A stretch of DNA of 64,000 bases from Roseimaritima ulvae. GTDB lineage: Bacteria > Planctomycetota > Planctomycetia > Pirellulales > Pirellulaceae. Numbering within the stretch: the first letter of the stretch is position 1; every line of letters starts with the position of its first letter. A model generated the notes under the pieces. It saw only the letters and a program-made list of their open reading frames with translations. It did no database searches and had not been told where the DNA came from. Positions 26,079-34,611 of the stretch are shown here, in pieces. The position numbers and the translations under genes were made by a program. The DNA lies in contig NZ_CP042914.1 of NCBI RefSeq assembly GCF_008065135.1, positions 682,001-746,000 of the forward strand, in the 5' to 3' direction.

Positions 26079-26534
26079 TTAGTTGCCTTCTTCTTCCGCG
26101 GCGCCTTCTTCCGCAGCGTCCGTGGCGGCTTCGTTGAGGGCACCATCCAGAGCTTGCATCTGGTCTTCGTCGAGCGGGTTTTCAGCATCGGTGGGCGACG
26201 GGAAGGACAGCGGGGTTTCATCGCTGGGGTCGCGGCTGATCAAACCGGGGACGTCATCATCGGCAAAGTCGTCTGCTGGCAGAGGCTTTTCGCCCAGCGA
26301 AGCGGTAGCCAGGGCGCACAGACCGATCCACAGCAGGGCCGCCACGCTGGTGATCTTGGTGAACATGTCGCCGGCTTTGCTGCCGAAGGCGCTCTGTCCG
26401 CCGGGACCGCCCAGGGCTCCGGTCAAGCCGCCGCCACGGCCGCGTTGGACCAAGACCAGCAGGATCAGGAAAATGGACAGCAGCGACATGGTCCATCCCA
26501 GGAACATGCCGATAAAACCAAACAGGGGCGTCAT
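26079..26534 (-). CDS. secG: Preprotein translocase subunit SecG with acidic tail
   Basis: 151 residues; a GGGAGA ribosome site precedes the ATG. Two membrane segments ([21 protein letters not shown] and the stretch around [20 protein letters not shown]) frame the conserved [21 protein letters not shown] region, which defines SecG. It assists SecYE during export. The C-terminal 60 residues are strongly acidic ([10 protein letters not shown] onward to EEEGN) and extend past the usual 75-110-residue length; this part is likely cytosolic or disordered. Upstream on the same strand lies tpiA, an arrangement (tpiA-secG) common in bacteria. Confidence 0.94.
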   Translation of the reverse strand: MTPLFGFIGMFLGWTMSLLSIFLILLVLVQRGRGGGLTGALGGPGGQSAFGSKAGDMFTKITSVAALLWIGLCALATASLGEKPLPADDFADDDVPGLISRDPSDETPLSFPSPTDAENPLDEDQMQALDGALNEAATDAAEEGAAEEEGN

Positions 26535-26572
26535 CGCGAAAGTCTCCCGACCACAGGGTCGTGTATTGAATT

Positions 26573-26720
26573 GGTGAGTGGGTGAGTGGGTGAGTGGGTG
26601 AGTGGGTGATCGTTTAACCCGTAGCCGCAGGCGCCGGCGAATACGTCCACCACCGCAACGGGCTGCTCACCGACCACAGACTCACACGCTACGGGCAAAT
26701 CTCAAATCTCAAATCTCAAA
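26573..26720. repeat. Two simple-sequence tracts between tpiA and secG
   Basis: An 8-bp unit (GTGAGTGG) repeats about four and a half times at 26573-26610, and a 7-bp unit (ATCTCAA) about three times at 26697-26720, ending at the tpiA stop codon. Between them at 26610-26631 is the phrase TCGTTTAACCCGTAGCCGCA, matching the edge of the 176-bp array unit. Slippage could vary spacing between the two genes. Confidence 0.85.
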
Positions 26721-26721
26721 A

Positions 26722-27477
26722 TCAGCCGGCGGCGATGATTCCGAGGAAATCTTCGGCTTTCAGGCTAGCGCCTCCAACCAGGGCTCCATCAATATTTTTC
26801 TGGCTCAGCAGTTCCGCGGCGTTGCCGGGTTTGACGCTGCCCCCGTACTGTAACCGGATTTGCCCGGCCACGTCTTCGCCAAAATCGTCGCTCAACAGTT
26901 GGCGGATAAAGGCGTGTACCGCTTCGGCTTGTTCGGGCGAGGCGGTCAGGCCGGTGCCGATGGCCCAGACCGGTTCGTAGGCGATCACGATGCCGGCGGC
27001 GCGCGCTTCGTCCAGCCCTGCCAGCGAGCCTTTGAGTTGGTCGCTGACGACTTGTTCGGTTTCGCCATTCTCGCGTTGTTCTTGGGTTTCCCCGACGCAG
27101 ACGATGGGGACCAGGTTTCCGGCCAGGGCGGCGTGCAGTTTTTTGCTGACGTCGGCATCGGTTTCACCCATCAATTGGCGGCGTTCGCTGTGCCCCAGGA
27201 TCACGTAGCCGCAGCCGATATCGGTCAGCATGCCAGCGTTGACTTCGCCCGTGAAGGCTCCATCGGCTTCGGCGTACAGGTTTTGGCCGCCCAGGCCGAC
27301 GGGGGTCCCGACGACGCATTCGGCGACCGCGCCCAGGTAAACCGCCGGCGGGCAGAGGACAACTTCCACTTGGGAGGATTCGCTCAGGCCATCGACGACG
27401 CCCCGAGCCAGCTCGGTAGCGGCTTGGCGGCGGGTGTTCATCTTCCAGTTTCCGGCGATCAAGGTGCGACGCGTCAC
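26722..27477 (-). CDS. tpiA: Triosephosphate isomerase
   Basis: 251 residues, GTG start whose codon overlaps the aroF stop by four bases (GTGA). All key parts are present: [11 protein letters not shown] (catalytic Lys), [21 protein letters not shown] (catalytic His), and [11 protein letters not shown] (catalytic Glu), then the phosphate loop [16 protein letters not shown] and VGGASL. It interconverts dihydroxyacetone phosphate and glyceraldehyde-3-phosphate in glycolysis. Coupled translation with aroF is implied by the overlap. Confidence 0.97.
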   Translation of the reverse strand: MTRRTLIAGNWKMNTRRQAATELARGVVDGLSESSQVEVVLCPPAVYLGAVAECVVGTPVGLGGQNLYAEADGAFTGEVNAGMLTDIGCGYVILGHSERRQLMGETDADVSKKLHAALAGNLVPIVCVGETQEQRENGETEQVVSDQLKGSLAGLDEARAAGIVIAYEPVWAIGTGLTASPEQAEAVHAFIRQLLSDDFGEDVAGQIRLQYGGSVKPGNAAELLSQKNIDGALVGGASLKAEDFLGIIAAG

Positions 27478-28514
27478 GCTGCGGCCTCAGGGTTGGGGGG
27501 TGAAATGGTTTTGCCTAGCAATTCAGCCATCTTTCGCATCCGCTCGGCCACGTCCGCGTACTGCTCGGGCAGCAACGCCTGGGGGCCATCGCTCTTGGCG
27601 ACTTCGGGCTGGTCGTGGACTTCGATGTGGACTCCGTCGGCGCCAGCGGCCAAGCCGGCCAGGGCGCAGGCGGGGATCAGGTCGGGCCGTCCGGTGGCGT
27701 GGCTGGGATCGACGATCACGGGCAAGTGCGTCAAGCCGGCCAGCACGGGCACCGCCGCGACGTCGAACAGGTTGCGGGTGCAGGAGTCAAAGCCCTTGAC
27801 CCCCCGCTCGCACAGCACGACGTTGGAGTTGCCTTGGGAGAGGATGTATTCGGCGCTCATCAACAGGTCTTGGATCGTGGCGCTCATGCCGCGTTTGAGC
27901 AGCACCGGACGCGAGGACTTGCCGACTTCGGTCAACAGCACGAAGTTCTGCATGTTGCGTGCCCCCACCTGCAGCATGTCGGCATATTCGCTGACAATTT
28001 CCACGTTCCGTGGGTCGGTGACTTCGGTAACCACAGGCATGCCGTGTTTTTGGCCCGCGTCCCGCAAGATCTTCAGGCCTTCCACGCCCAATCCCTGGAA
28101 GGCATAGGGGCTGGTGCGGGGTTTGTAGGCACCGCCGCGAAACAGGTTCGCTCCCGCGGCACGGGTGGCCTCTGCGATGCGATCCATCCGCTCGGGCTCT
28201 TCCACCGAGCAGGGACCAGCGATCATGCCCAAGTGGCCACCGCCTATTTTGACGCCGCTGATATCTACGACCGAACGCTGGGGGTGGGCGTCGAGCGATG
28301 CTAGTTTATAAGGAGGCAAAACGGGGATCACTTGGGCCACGCCCGGGATCGCCCGCAGCGAATCTTCGGAAATCTTGTCTTCGTCGCCAATAATGCCAAG
28401 AATGGTGCGGTAGGTGCCTCGGCTGAGGTGCGCCTGCAGACCAAGCGCTTCGACACGTTCGATAACGTGGTCAATCTGGTCGTCGGTGGCACCGGTTTTC
28501 AGGATTAGAATCAC
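27474..28514 (-). CDS. aroF: 3-deoxy-7-phosphoheptulonate (DAHP) synthase, type I-beta with N-terminal regulatory domain
   Basis: 346 residues from GTG 28514. Residues 1-70 form a ferredoxin-like regulatory domain ([25 protein letters not shown]) as in Thermotoga-type enzymes; the barrel has [41 protein letters not shown] and [15 protein letters not shown]. The enzyme condenses erythrose-4-phosphate and phosphoenolpyruvate, the first step of the shikimate pathway; the extra domain normally mediates feedback by tyrosine or phenylalanine. It heads a unit with tpiA (four-base overlap). A divergent promoter region lies upstream. Confidence 0.95.
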   Translation of the reverse strand: MILILKTGATDDQIDHVIERVEALGLQAHLSRGTYRTILGIIGDEDKISEDSLRAIPGVAQVIPVLPPYKLASLDAHPQRSVVDISGVKIGGGHLGMIAGPCSVEEPERMDRIAEATRAAGANLFRGGAYKPRTSPYAFQGLGVEGLKILRDAGQKHGMPVVTEVTDPRNVEIVSEYADMLQVGARNMQNFVLLTEVGKSSRPVLLKRGMSATIQDLLMSAEYILSQGNSNVVLCERGVKGFDSCTRNLFDVAAVPVLAGLTHLPVIVDPSHATGRPDLIPACALAGLAAGADGVHIEVHDQPEVAKSDGPQALLPEQYADVAERMRKMAELLGKTISPPNPEAAA

Positions 28515-28761
28515 GGGAAATCAACAGCGTGAGGGGCAAAACGGCGGATATGCGGCGGATATAATGGTGCGCTGGCGATGCATGCTCAGGGCACCAACAA
28601 GCCAGCGGTATTTCGCATTCCCTGTAATCGGCGTAATGTAACAGCGCGGCGGTGATGTCGTCGAGGCCGTGGCAAATGCCTGCCAGACCCCTGCAATCAG
28701 GGGCCCATCGAATCGTCCCGTCCCGACTCCCCTCACCCCTCTCTCCCCAAAGGTTTTTGCC

Positions 28762-29184
28762 ATGCGTTTTCTGATTTATATCCCTGCCGTCTTGGTCTCC
28801 GCCGGCTTGATTTACTACGTCAGCCAAGCTCCCGATGCCCCCCCGGTCACGCAGGGCGATGGGGCTCAGCCGGCTGCGGTGGATGTGGATTATCCGGATA
28901 TCGACGCCGGTGAGCTGGAAACGGGTGGCCTGGAAGCTGGCGAGACCCAATTGGTCACGCTGCACGTCCCCGAAATGCACTGCCCCTTCGCTTGCTATCC
29001 GGCCGTCAAAAAGGCTTTGGAAGCCGAGCCCGGTGTGGTCGGTGTGGATCTGGCCGAACAGAAACAGGAAGGGGTTATCGACAATCCGGAAGTCAAAATC
29101 CAGGTCTCCGACGCGTTTGACGCTCAGGCCGCCATCGACGCCTTGGCCAAAGCCGGATTCGATAAGTCGACAACGGTGCAGTAG
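28762..29184 (+). CDS. Membrane-anchored or exported heavy-metal-associated (HMA)-like domain protein
   Basis: The ATG at 28762 has AAAGG eight bases upstream and gives 140 residues. A hydrophobic N-terminus (LIYIPAVLVSAGLIYYVSQ) acts as signal or anchor, then an acidic linker (about residues 25-65), then a ferredoxin-fold HMA-like domain beginning TLHVPEMHCPFACYPAVKKALEAEPGV. HMA domains bind Cu, Zn or Hg through CxxC; here the spacing is C-P-F-A-C (three residues between), with the usual preceding Met-His. Substrate and partner are unknown. It is divergent from aroF and not in an obvious operon. Confidence 0.78.
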   Translation: MRFLIYIPAVLVSAGLIYYVSQAPDAPPVTQGDGAQPAAVDVDYPDIDAGELETGGLEAGETQLVTLHVPEMHCPFACYPAVKKALEAEPGVVGVDLAEQKQEGVIDNPEVKIQVSDAFDAQAAIDALAKAGFDKSTTVQ

Positions 29185-29227
29185 CTATGAATTTTTCGTC
29201 CGGTGCGAACGGTGAGGGTTTGCGTTG

Positions 29228-29504
29228 CGTTCGCGGAGCGAACGACGACCAAGTGCGTTGCGTTCGCGGGGGACGTTCATTGTATTACTGCAGCATTGGA
29301 CCTCGGGGCCTCTTTCTTCACCCTCCTTTTCAAGGAGGGTCGAGCCTTAGCGACGGGAGGTTTGTTGGGGTTTGCAGCGGCGCGGTCGCCCTCTCCTCGC
29401 TGACGCTCGACTCTCCCAGAGGGAGAGTGAAGTGAATCCTTCAGTGATACATTCCGCGTCCGGAGCGAACGACGGCCATGGGCGTGGCGTTCGCGGAGCG
29501 AACG
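29228..29504. repeat. Composite palindrome flanked by CGTTCGC-family copies
   Basis: CGTTCGC-GGA-GCGAACG copies lie at 29228-29244 and 29488-29504, with a decayed copy near 29261. Between them at 29317-29431 is a full composite palindrome: ACCCTCCTT-TTC-AAGGAGGGT half, a linker including GCAGCGGCGCGGTCG, then an inverted CTCTCCC-AGA-GGGAGAG half ending in GTGAA. The right end provides the likely ribosome site and start of cbiX, and the last hairpin is read inside its N-terminal codons. Confidence 0.85.
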
Positions 29505-30295
29505 ACGACCATGGGCTGTTGGTGATTGGGCATGGGACGCGGCACGCCGAGGGGGCCGAGCAGTTCCTGCAACTGATCGAGCAATTGCGGCGGCAGGTGC
29601 CCGATCGGCCGGTCGAGGGCTGTTTTTTGGAATTGCGGCCGCCCACGATCGAAACCGCTTGGCGGCAGTTGGTCGAACGCGGCGTCCGTCACGTGCAGGC
29701 TCTGCCCTTGTTGTTGTTCTCCGCCGGGCATGCCAAACGCGATATTCCCGATGCCCTGGCCGACTGTGCGGCCGGCACGCCGGGCGTGTCCTTTCACTTG
29801 GGCCGAGCCCTGTCCCGCCATCGCGGCGTGTTGCAGCGGAGTTGCCAATGTGTGCTGCAGGCCGCCGGAACCGACGCTTCGGCCGCCGAAACCGTGCTGG
29901 TGATGGTCGGTCGCGGCAGCTATGACGTTTGCGCCCAAGCCGATATGCGGTTGTTTTCCGAGTGCGTGTTTCGCACCGTGCGGGATCACGCCGCGGTGCC
30001 CTTTGCGGCCGTCGAGACGGCGTTTTACGCGATGGCCGAGCCTTCGCTGCCGCAGGTGCTGGACGCCGTTTGTGCTGGTCGCCCCACCGCCCGCGTCGTC
30101 GTACAGCCTCATCTGCTGTTTGCCGGTCAGTTGCAAATGGCGATCGAGCGGCAAGTCGAGGAGGCTCGCGTGCGGTATCCTAATTGTTCGCTGGTCACCG
30201 GCCAGCCGCTCGGTCCCCATCGCTTGATCGCTCAAGCCGTGGCGGATCGGCTGCGGGAACAGGAGCACCTCGGCACCGGGACTTCTCTGCCGTAG
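29432..30295 (+). CDS. cbiX: Sirohydrochlorin chelatase-like protein (CbiX, two-domain form)
   Basis: The core begins HGLLVIGHGTRHAEGAEQF and includes the CbiX metal/substrate regions LLLFSAGHAKRDIPDAL and, in a second half-domain, VVVQPHLLFAGQL. Such proteins insert cobalt or iron into sirohydrochlorin for cobalamin or siroheme. I list the GTG at 29432, which has GGGAGAG upstream, but this start makes the first 27 or so residues derive from repeat DNA (an SGANDGHG / RGANDDHG motif twice); initiation at TTG or GTG near 29520 is possible. The stop codon lies inside a GTAGC hairpin at 30291-30315. Confidence 0.82.
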   Translation: MNPSVIHSASGANDGHGRGVRGANDDHGLLVIGHGTRHAEGAEQFLQLIEQLRRQVPDRPVEGCFLELRPPTIETAWRQLVERGVRHVQALPLLLFSAGHAKRDIPDALADCAAGTPGVSFHLGRALSRHRGVLQRSCQCVLQAAGTDASAAETVLVMVGRGSYDVCAQADMRLFSECVFRTVRDHAAVPFAAVETAFYAMAEPSLPQVLDAVCAGRPTARVVVQPHLLFAGQLQMAIERQVEEARVRYPNCSLVTGQPLGPHRLIAQAVADRLREQEHLGTGTSLP

Positions 30296-30315
30296 CCGAA
30301 GTCGCCAGACTTTGG
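30291..30315. repeat. GTAGC/GCCA hairpin at the cbiX stop codon
   Basis: A single 25-bp copy with stem AAGTC/GACTT and loop GCCA. The TAG of its GTAGC foot is the cbiX stop codon at 30293-30295. Confidence 0.85.
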
Positions 30316-30376
30316 TGTTCATCCGCTCCGTATCCCACCCCCTCCGCTTCTTCCTTCATTTTTAAGGCACCCGGCT

Positions 30377-30949
30377 GTGAGTCAGGCCCCGCAACAAGTT
30401 TTGATCATCATTGGTGACGCGTCCGAAACCCTGGACACGATGTATCCCTTTTACCGTTTGCAAGAAGCCGGTTTTCAGCCCGTCGTCGCCGCTCCCGAGA
30501 AACGGCTGTATCAGATGGTGATGCACGAAGTGAAACCGGGATGGACGATCACCAAGGAATGGGAGGGTTACACCTTGCAGGCCGACGTGGCCTTTGCCGA
30601 TGTGGATCCGGCCGAGTATGCCGGGATCATGTTTTCCGGCGGACGGGCACCGGAATACATCCGCTACGATGAAGATCTGGTGCGGATCACCAAATATTTC
30701 TTCGCCGCCGGCAAGCCGATCGCTAGCGTCTGCCACGGGGTCGAAATCCCCGCCTACGCCGATTGTGTCAAGGGCCGACGGATGGCCACGGTGCCGAAGT
30801 GTAAGTTCGACCTGGAGGTTTGCGGCGGGATCTTTGTCGACGAACCCTGTGTGATCGACGGCAATTTGGTCAGCGGCCGCACCTTCCATGACAACGGGCA
30901 CTACATCGGCCCCTGGATCGAGCTGCTGCAGCAATCGCAGACCCCGTAG
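30377..30949 (+). CDS. DJ-1/PfpI-family protein
   Basis: 190 residues from GTG 30377. The class I glutamine amidotransferase-like fold is clear: VLIIIGDASETLDTMYPFYRLQEAGFQPVV, then the nucleophile elbow ASVCHGVEIPAYADCV with Cys as in PfpI/DJ-1/YhbO proteins, and EYAGIMFSGGRAPEYIRYDE carrying the acidic partner. Family members include deglycases, chaperones and proteases, so the reaction is uncertain. The stop codon at 30947-30949 is again the TAG of a GTAGC hairpin. It follows cbiX by 81 bases without overlap. Confidence 0.87.
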   Translation: MSQAPQQVLIIIGDASETLDTMYPFYRLQEAGFQPVVAAPEKRLYQMVMHEVKPGWTITKEWEGYTLQADVAFADVDPAEYAGIMFSGGRAPEYIRYDEDLVRITKYFFAAGKPIASVCHGVEIPAYADCVKGRRMATVPKCKFDLEVCGGIFVDEPCVIDGNLVSGRTFHDNGHYIGPWIELLQQSQTP

Positions 30950-31147
30950 CCGAAGTCGCCAGACTTTGGACCGACGCACCCAAAAAGTAGCATGGGTCCC
31001 CGGCCCGTGTATTTGTCAGTAAATCCGTGAATCACTAAGCCAGTGGTCCGCAATGCCACTGGTTTCGGTCATCGCTTCCGCCTTGCCTTTCGCCCTGCCG
31101 CCTTCTGTCTACACGGGCCAGGGGCCCATGCTACTACCAGGGGCCTA
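30945..31147. repeat. GTAGC hairpin plus CATGGGCC-family palindromes
   Basis: A 25-bp GTAGC/GCCA hairpin (30945-30969) is followed by TAGCATGGG-type palindromes at 30988-31010 and, inverted, at 31111-31133, then a decayed part near 31141. The gap up to 31253 contains no gene; a promoter for the TIM-barrel/thi genes is expected there but was not recognised, and no TPP-riboswitch signature was seen. Confidence 0.82.
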
Positions 31148-31253
31148 TGCTACGAGAAATCCTACTTGGGGTCCTGGTCCTTGAAAGGCGTCTGGCGGAC
31201 CGTCAAAATGCTTCCGCTAGCGATTTCATCCTTTCTGCTTGGAGTTACCCGTC

Positions 31254-32255
31254 ATGCCGCGTCCGGTCACCCTGTTTACTGGCCAATGGGCCGATCTGCC
31301 GTTTTCTGAGATGGCTCAGATGACGAAGGATTTTGGCTACGATGGCATCGAGCTGGCTTGCTGGGGCGACCATTTCGACGTCCAGAAAGCGAACGCGGAA
31401 GACAATTACTGTCAGCAAAAACGGGAGGCACTCGACCAGTTGGGTCTGCAGTGCCACGCCATCAGCGCCCACTTGGCTGGTCAGGCGGTGCTGGACAACA
31501 TCGATGAACGTCACCAAGCGATCTTGCCCGACTATGTGTGGGGCGATGGTGATCCGGCGGGCGTCAACGCACGAGCGGCGGAGGAATTGATGGCCACCGC
31601 CCGGGCGGCGCAGAAGTTCAACGTCGACGTCGTCAACGGCTTTACCGGCAGCAGTATCTGGCATCTGCTGTACTCCTTCCCGCCGGTTCCCGAGAGCATG
31701 TTGACGGCCGGGTTCGATTTGTTGGCCGAGCGATTTAATCCGATTCTGGATGTGTTTGGCGAGTGCGGCGTGAAGTTCGCTTTGGAAGTGCATCCGACCG
31801 AGATCGCCTTTGACATCCACACCGCGCGTCGCGCTCTGGAGGCCTTGGATAACCGCCCCGAATTCGGTTTTAATTTCGACCCCAGCCACCTGATCTGGCA
31901 GGGCATCGATCCGGTGCAGTTCATCCGTGAGTTCCCCGATCGGATCTATCACGTGCACATCAAAGACGCCAGCGTGACGCTGGACGGTCGCAGCGGGATC
32001 AACTGCAGCCATCTGAACTTTGGGGACCCTCGACGCGGCTGGGACTTCCGTTCGCCGGGTCGCGGTGACGTGAATTTCGAAGAGATCATTCGGGCTTTGA
32101 ACGTCATCGATTACCAGGGTCCGCTGTCGATCGAATGGGAAGACAGCGGCATGGAACGCACCTTCGGAGCTCGGGAAGCTTGCGAATTCACCAAGAAGCT
32201 GGACTTTGCGCCCAGCGGCCGCGCGTTCGATTCCGCTTTTGACGAGGGGGCGTGA
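31254..32255 (+). CDS. Sugar phosphate isomerase/epimerase-type TIM-barrel protein
   Basis: The ATG at 31254 with GGAG upstream gives 333 residues; an earlier TTG is rejected. Sequence signatures of the xylose-isomerase-like/AP-endonuclease-2 family are present: [29 protein letters not shown] (metal-binding Glu and His), [14 protein letters not shown] (Asp-Pro-Ser-His) and [13 protein letters not shown], then SIEWEDSGM. The substrate is probably a sugar or inositol derivative but is not determinable. It overlaps the thiS region by a few bases, yet is not a known thiamine gene; co-transcription with thiS and thiG is likely. Confidence 0.87.
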   Translation: MPRPVTLFTGQWADLPFSEMAQMTKDFGYDGIELACWGDHFDVQKANAEDNYCQQKREALDQLGLQCHAISAHLAGQAVLDNIDERHQAILPDYVWGDGDPAGVNARAAEELMATARAAQKFNVDVVNGFTGSSIWHLLYSFPPVPESMLTAGFDLLAERFNPILDVFGECGVKFALEVHPTEIAFDIHTARRALEALDNRPEFGFNFDPSHLIWQGIDPVQFIREFPDRIYHVHIKDASVTLDGRSGINCSHLNFGDPRRGWDFRSPGRGDVNFEEIIRALNVIDYQGPLSIEWEDSGMERTFGAREACEFTKKLDFAPSGRAFDSAFDEGA

Positions 32256-32263
32256 AGCCTCGC

Positions 32264-32464
32264 ATGAAGGTCCAAGTCAACGGCCAGACGGCCGAGTTCC
32301 CCGATGGCATCACCATCGAACGGCTGGTTGAGTTGGCCGATGTGCCGCCCAACTATCTGGCCGTAGAAGTCAACGAGGATGTGGTGCCGCGTGAGCAGCA
32401 CGGTTCGCATGTGTTATACGATGGGGACTGCGTCGAAGTGGTGACCCTGGTCGGCGGGGGCTGA
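32264..32464 (+). CDS. thiS: Sulfur carrier protein ThiS
   Basis: Starting at ATG 32264 the product is 66 residues, beginning [21 protein letters not shown] like known ThiS; a GTG at 32252 would add four residues and overlaps the upstream stop. The C-terminus TLVGGG carries the Gly-Gly end that is thiocarboxylated and donates sulfur to the thiazole ring. It has the ubiquitin-like fold length and precedes thiG by two bases, forming a thiazole synthesis pair. ThiF and ThiO/ThiH are not in view. Confidence 0.93.
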   Translation: MKVQVNGQTAEFPDGITIERLVELADVPPNYLAVEVNEDVVPREQHGSHVLYDGDCVEVVTLVGGG

Positions 32465-32466
32465 GC

Positions 32467-33342
32467 GTGGAAACTACATCGACCGCCCAGGGCGAAGCGA
32501 TCCCGGTTGACCCTCCCTTGGCGGTCGGCGGGCACGTGTTGAACAGTCGTTTGATCGTCGGCACGGGGCGTTACGACACCATGCCGGTGATGCGTGAGTC
32601 GTTGCTGCAATCGGGCGCCCACTGCGTCACGGTGGCCGTGCGGCGTGAAAAATTGTACGACCGCCAAGGCCAGAATATCTTGGACTTTCTGGATCTCGAT
32701 CGCTACATCCTGTTGCCCAATACGGCCGGTTGCTACAACGCCACCGACGCGGTCCGAGCCGCTCGGCTGGGCCGCGAGATCCTCCGCACCCTGGAAAACC
32801 CCGGGCAGGACTGGGTCAAGCTGGAAGTTTTGGGCGATACCAAAACGCTCCTGCCCGATCCGCTGGAAACGCTGCGGGCCTGCGAGCAACTGGTGGCCGA
32901 TGGTTTTCAAGTATTGTGTTACACCAGCGACGACCCGGTTACGGCGCGGCGTCTGAAAGCTGCAGGAGCGGCCAGCGTGATGCCCGCCGGCAGCCCCATC
33001 GGCTCCGGGCAAGGATTGTTGAATCCCAACAACCTGCGGATCATTTTGGAATACTTGAAGGACGACGATCCCGATTACCCGGTAATCATCGATGCCGGTG
33101 TGGGCACGGCCAGCGACGTGGCGGAAGCCTTTGAGTTGGGGGCCGACGCGGTGTTATTAAATACGGCCATCGCCCACGCCCGCGATCCAGTGCGGATGGC
33201 TCGAGCGATGCGGGCGGCCAGCGAAGCCGGTCGCGATGCCTTTCTGGCCGGCCGGATTCCCAAACGCTTGTATGCCACGGCCAGCAGTCCCGAAGCCGGC
33301 GTGATCAGCAGCCGCCCCTACGGCAGCCAACCCATCGAATAG
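32467..33342 (+). CDS. thiG: Thiazole synthase
   Basis: 291 residues from GTG 32467. Canonical ThiG motifs are present: [48 protein letters not shown] (with the neighbourhood of the Schiff-base lysine [14 protein letters not shown]), [21 protein letters not shown] and [32 protein letters not shown]. It makes thiazole phosphate from DXP, dehydroglycine and ThiS-thiocarboxylate. A 20-residue Pro/Glu leader precedes the barrel. It closes the TIM-barrel/thiS/thiG run, with a GTAGC hairpin 12 bases after its stop. Confidence 0.96.
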   Translation: METTSTAQGEAIPVDPPLAVGGHVLNSRLIVGTGRYDTMPVMRESLLQSGAHCVTVAVRREKLYDRQGQNILDFLDLDRYILLPNTAGCYNATDAVRAARLGREILRTLENPGQDWVKLEVLGDTKTLLPDPLETLRACEQLVADGFQVLCYTSDDPVTARRLKAAGAASVMPAGSPIGSGQGLLNPNNLRIILEYLKDDDPDYPVIIDAGVGTASDVAEAFELGADAVLLNTAIAHARDPVRMARAMRAASEAGRDAFLAGRIPKRLYATASSPEAGVISSRPYGSQPIE

Positions 33343-33353
33343 TGTGTGCGCAT

Positions 33354-33621
33354 CGTAGCTACCGTCGCCAGACGGTGGGGCGGTCGTCCTCCGTAGCATG
33401 GGCCCCCGGCCCGTGTGACTGGCGCACGAGCGTAGCATGGGCCCCCGGCCCGTGTGACCGAGAGCAAAGACCCGCCACCGTCGCGCATCGCTTACGCTGT
33501 CGCTTTGGTCCTTTCAGTCCCTGAGGTCCTTTGTTCCCAAGCGGAGTGTTGCTATCGGTGGCTACACGGGCCGGGGACCCATGCTACTTTGAGGAGCTAC
33601 ACGGGCCGGGGACCCATGCTA
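33354..33621. repeat. GTAGC hairpin and four CATGGGCC-family palindromes
   Basis: A GTAGC/GCCA hairpin with ACCGTC stem (33354-33379) is followed by TAGCATGGGCC palindromes at 33394-33416 and 33433-33455, and by two inverted copies at 33564-33586 and 33599-33621 in a 35-bp tandem. The array ends about ten bases from the stop of the REC-HATPase gene. No gene lies in this gap. Confidence 0.85.
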
Positions 33622-33631
33622 CTTTGAGGAG

Positions 33632-34528
33632 CTATCCTTCTGCTTGGCCGTTGTCGCGGCGTTTGATCATGGTGATCTCGTTGCCCGACTCGTTGTGGCG
33701 GACCTCGTCCATAAAGCTGAAAATCAGCATCAGGCCGCGACCGTTTTCTCGCATCAGGTTTTCCGGGTCGGTGGGGTCGGGAATGATCGCGGGGTCAAAT
33801 CCGGGGCCTTCGTCGGCCACAATCATTTTGATCGTGTCGGGGGTCAGCTCCATCGTCAACGTCACGCGGCGATCACGATAGGGCGGCGTCTCGCAGCGTT
33901 GCTTGCGGAGCTCCATGTAGGCGTCGTGGTCGGCGCGGAGTTCGGAGGAGAGTTCCAGGTTGCCGTGATCCATGGCGTTTAAGACGGCTTCGGTTAATCC
34001 CATCGAGACCTGGAACAAGCCCGTTTCATCGCCGTAGTCGAAGGTTCGCAGCTCCGTTTCCAAGTGTTGCACCAGAGTTGGCACAAGGTCTTGGTTGTTG
34101 CCCAAGACAAACTTGGAACGCGATTCGACCAGGGTGTTGAGGATCTGTTGCCGAGACTTTTGCGCTTCCAACTGTTCGACGATCAAGCGGATCGTCGACA
34201 GCAGCGTGGATTGCATGTAGCGTTTGGGGATGTAGCTGGCGGCCCCTTTCTGCAACGCTTCGGCGGCGATCGTTTCGGTGCCGTCGTGGGTGATCAGAAT
34301 GACCGGAATCGATTCGTATCGTCGCCGCAGTTCTTCGACCAGTTGCAAGCCGTTCATGTTGGGCATGTGCAAGTCGGTCAGCACCAGATCGCAAGTCTGC
34401 TGCTCGATCGCTTCCAAGGCCTTCAAGCCATCCTCGGCGGTCACCGCTTCGTAGCCCGCATCCTCCAGCATGATGCGGATTTGAGTCGCTTGGGTGGGGC
34501 TGTCCTCGGCGATCAGGATGCGTGTCAT
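33632..34528 (-). CDS. Response regulator receiver fused to an anti-sigma-type HATPase
   Basis: 298 residues. Residues 1-120 are a receiver domain (ILIAEDSPTQATQIRIMLEDAGY; phospho-acceptor in LVLTDLHMPNMNGLQL, about Asp53; Thr and Lys of the switch in LITHD and PKRY). The C-terminal part has a GHKL ATPase: MGLTEAVLNAMDHGNLEL is an N-box, VADEGPGFDP a G1 box, and NGRGLMLIFSFMDEV a G2 box, with the SpoIIAB/RsbW-like look of HATPase_c_2. This layout suggests a phosphorylation-controlled switch acting on an anti-sigma antagonist. No sensor kinase or sigma factor is adjacent. Motifs appear intact. Confidence 0.88.
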   Translation of the reverse strand: MTRILIAEDSPTQATQIRIMLEDAGYEAVTAEDGLKALEAIEQQTCDLVLTDLHMPNMNGLQLVEELRRRYESIPVILITHDGTETIAAEALQKGAASYIPKRYMQSTLLSTIRLIVEQLEAQKSRQQILNTLVESRSKFVLGNNQDLVPTLVQHLETELRTFDYGDETGLFQVSMGLTEAVLNAMDHGNLELSSELRADHDAYMELRKQRCETPPYRDRRVTLTMELTPDTIKMIVADEGPGFDPAIIPDPTDPENLMRENGRGLMLIFSFMDEVRHNESGNEITMIKRRDNGQAEG

Positions 34529-34611
34529 GATGATCAGTGGGCGTGAAGCATAGTCAAAAGGGAGCCGCGGGCGGCCCGCAGGCCTTCCTATTCTAGTCCA
34601 ACGGCGGAGAG

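Noticed and set aside
31134-31253. TPP riboswitch before the thi genes
   Set aside because: The conserved CTGAGA and ACCTGATCTGG-type blocks were not found.
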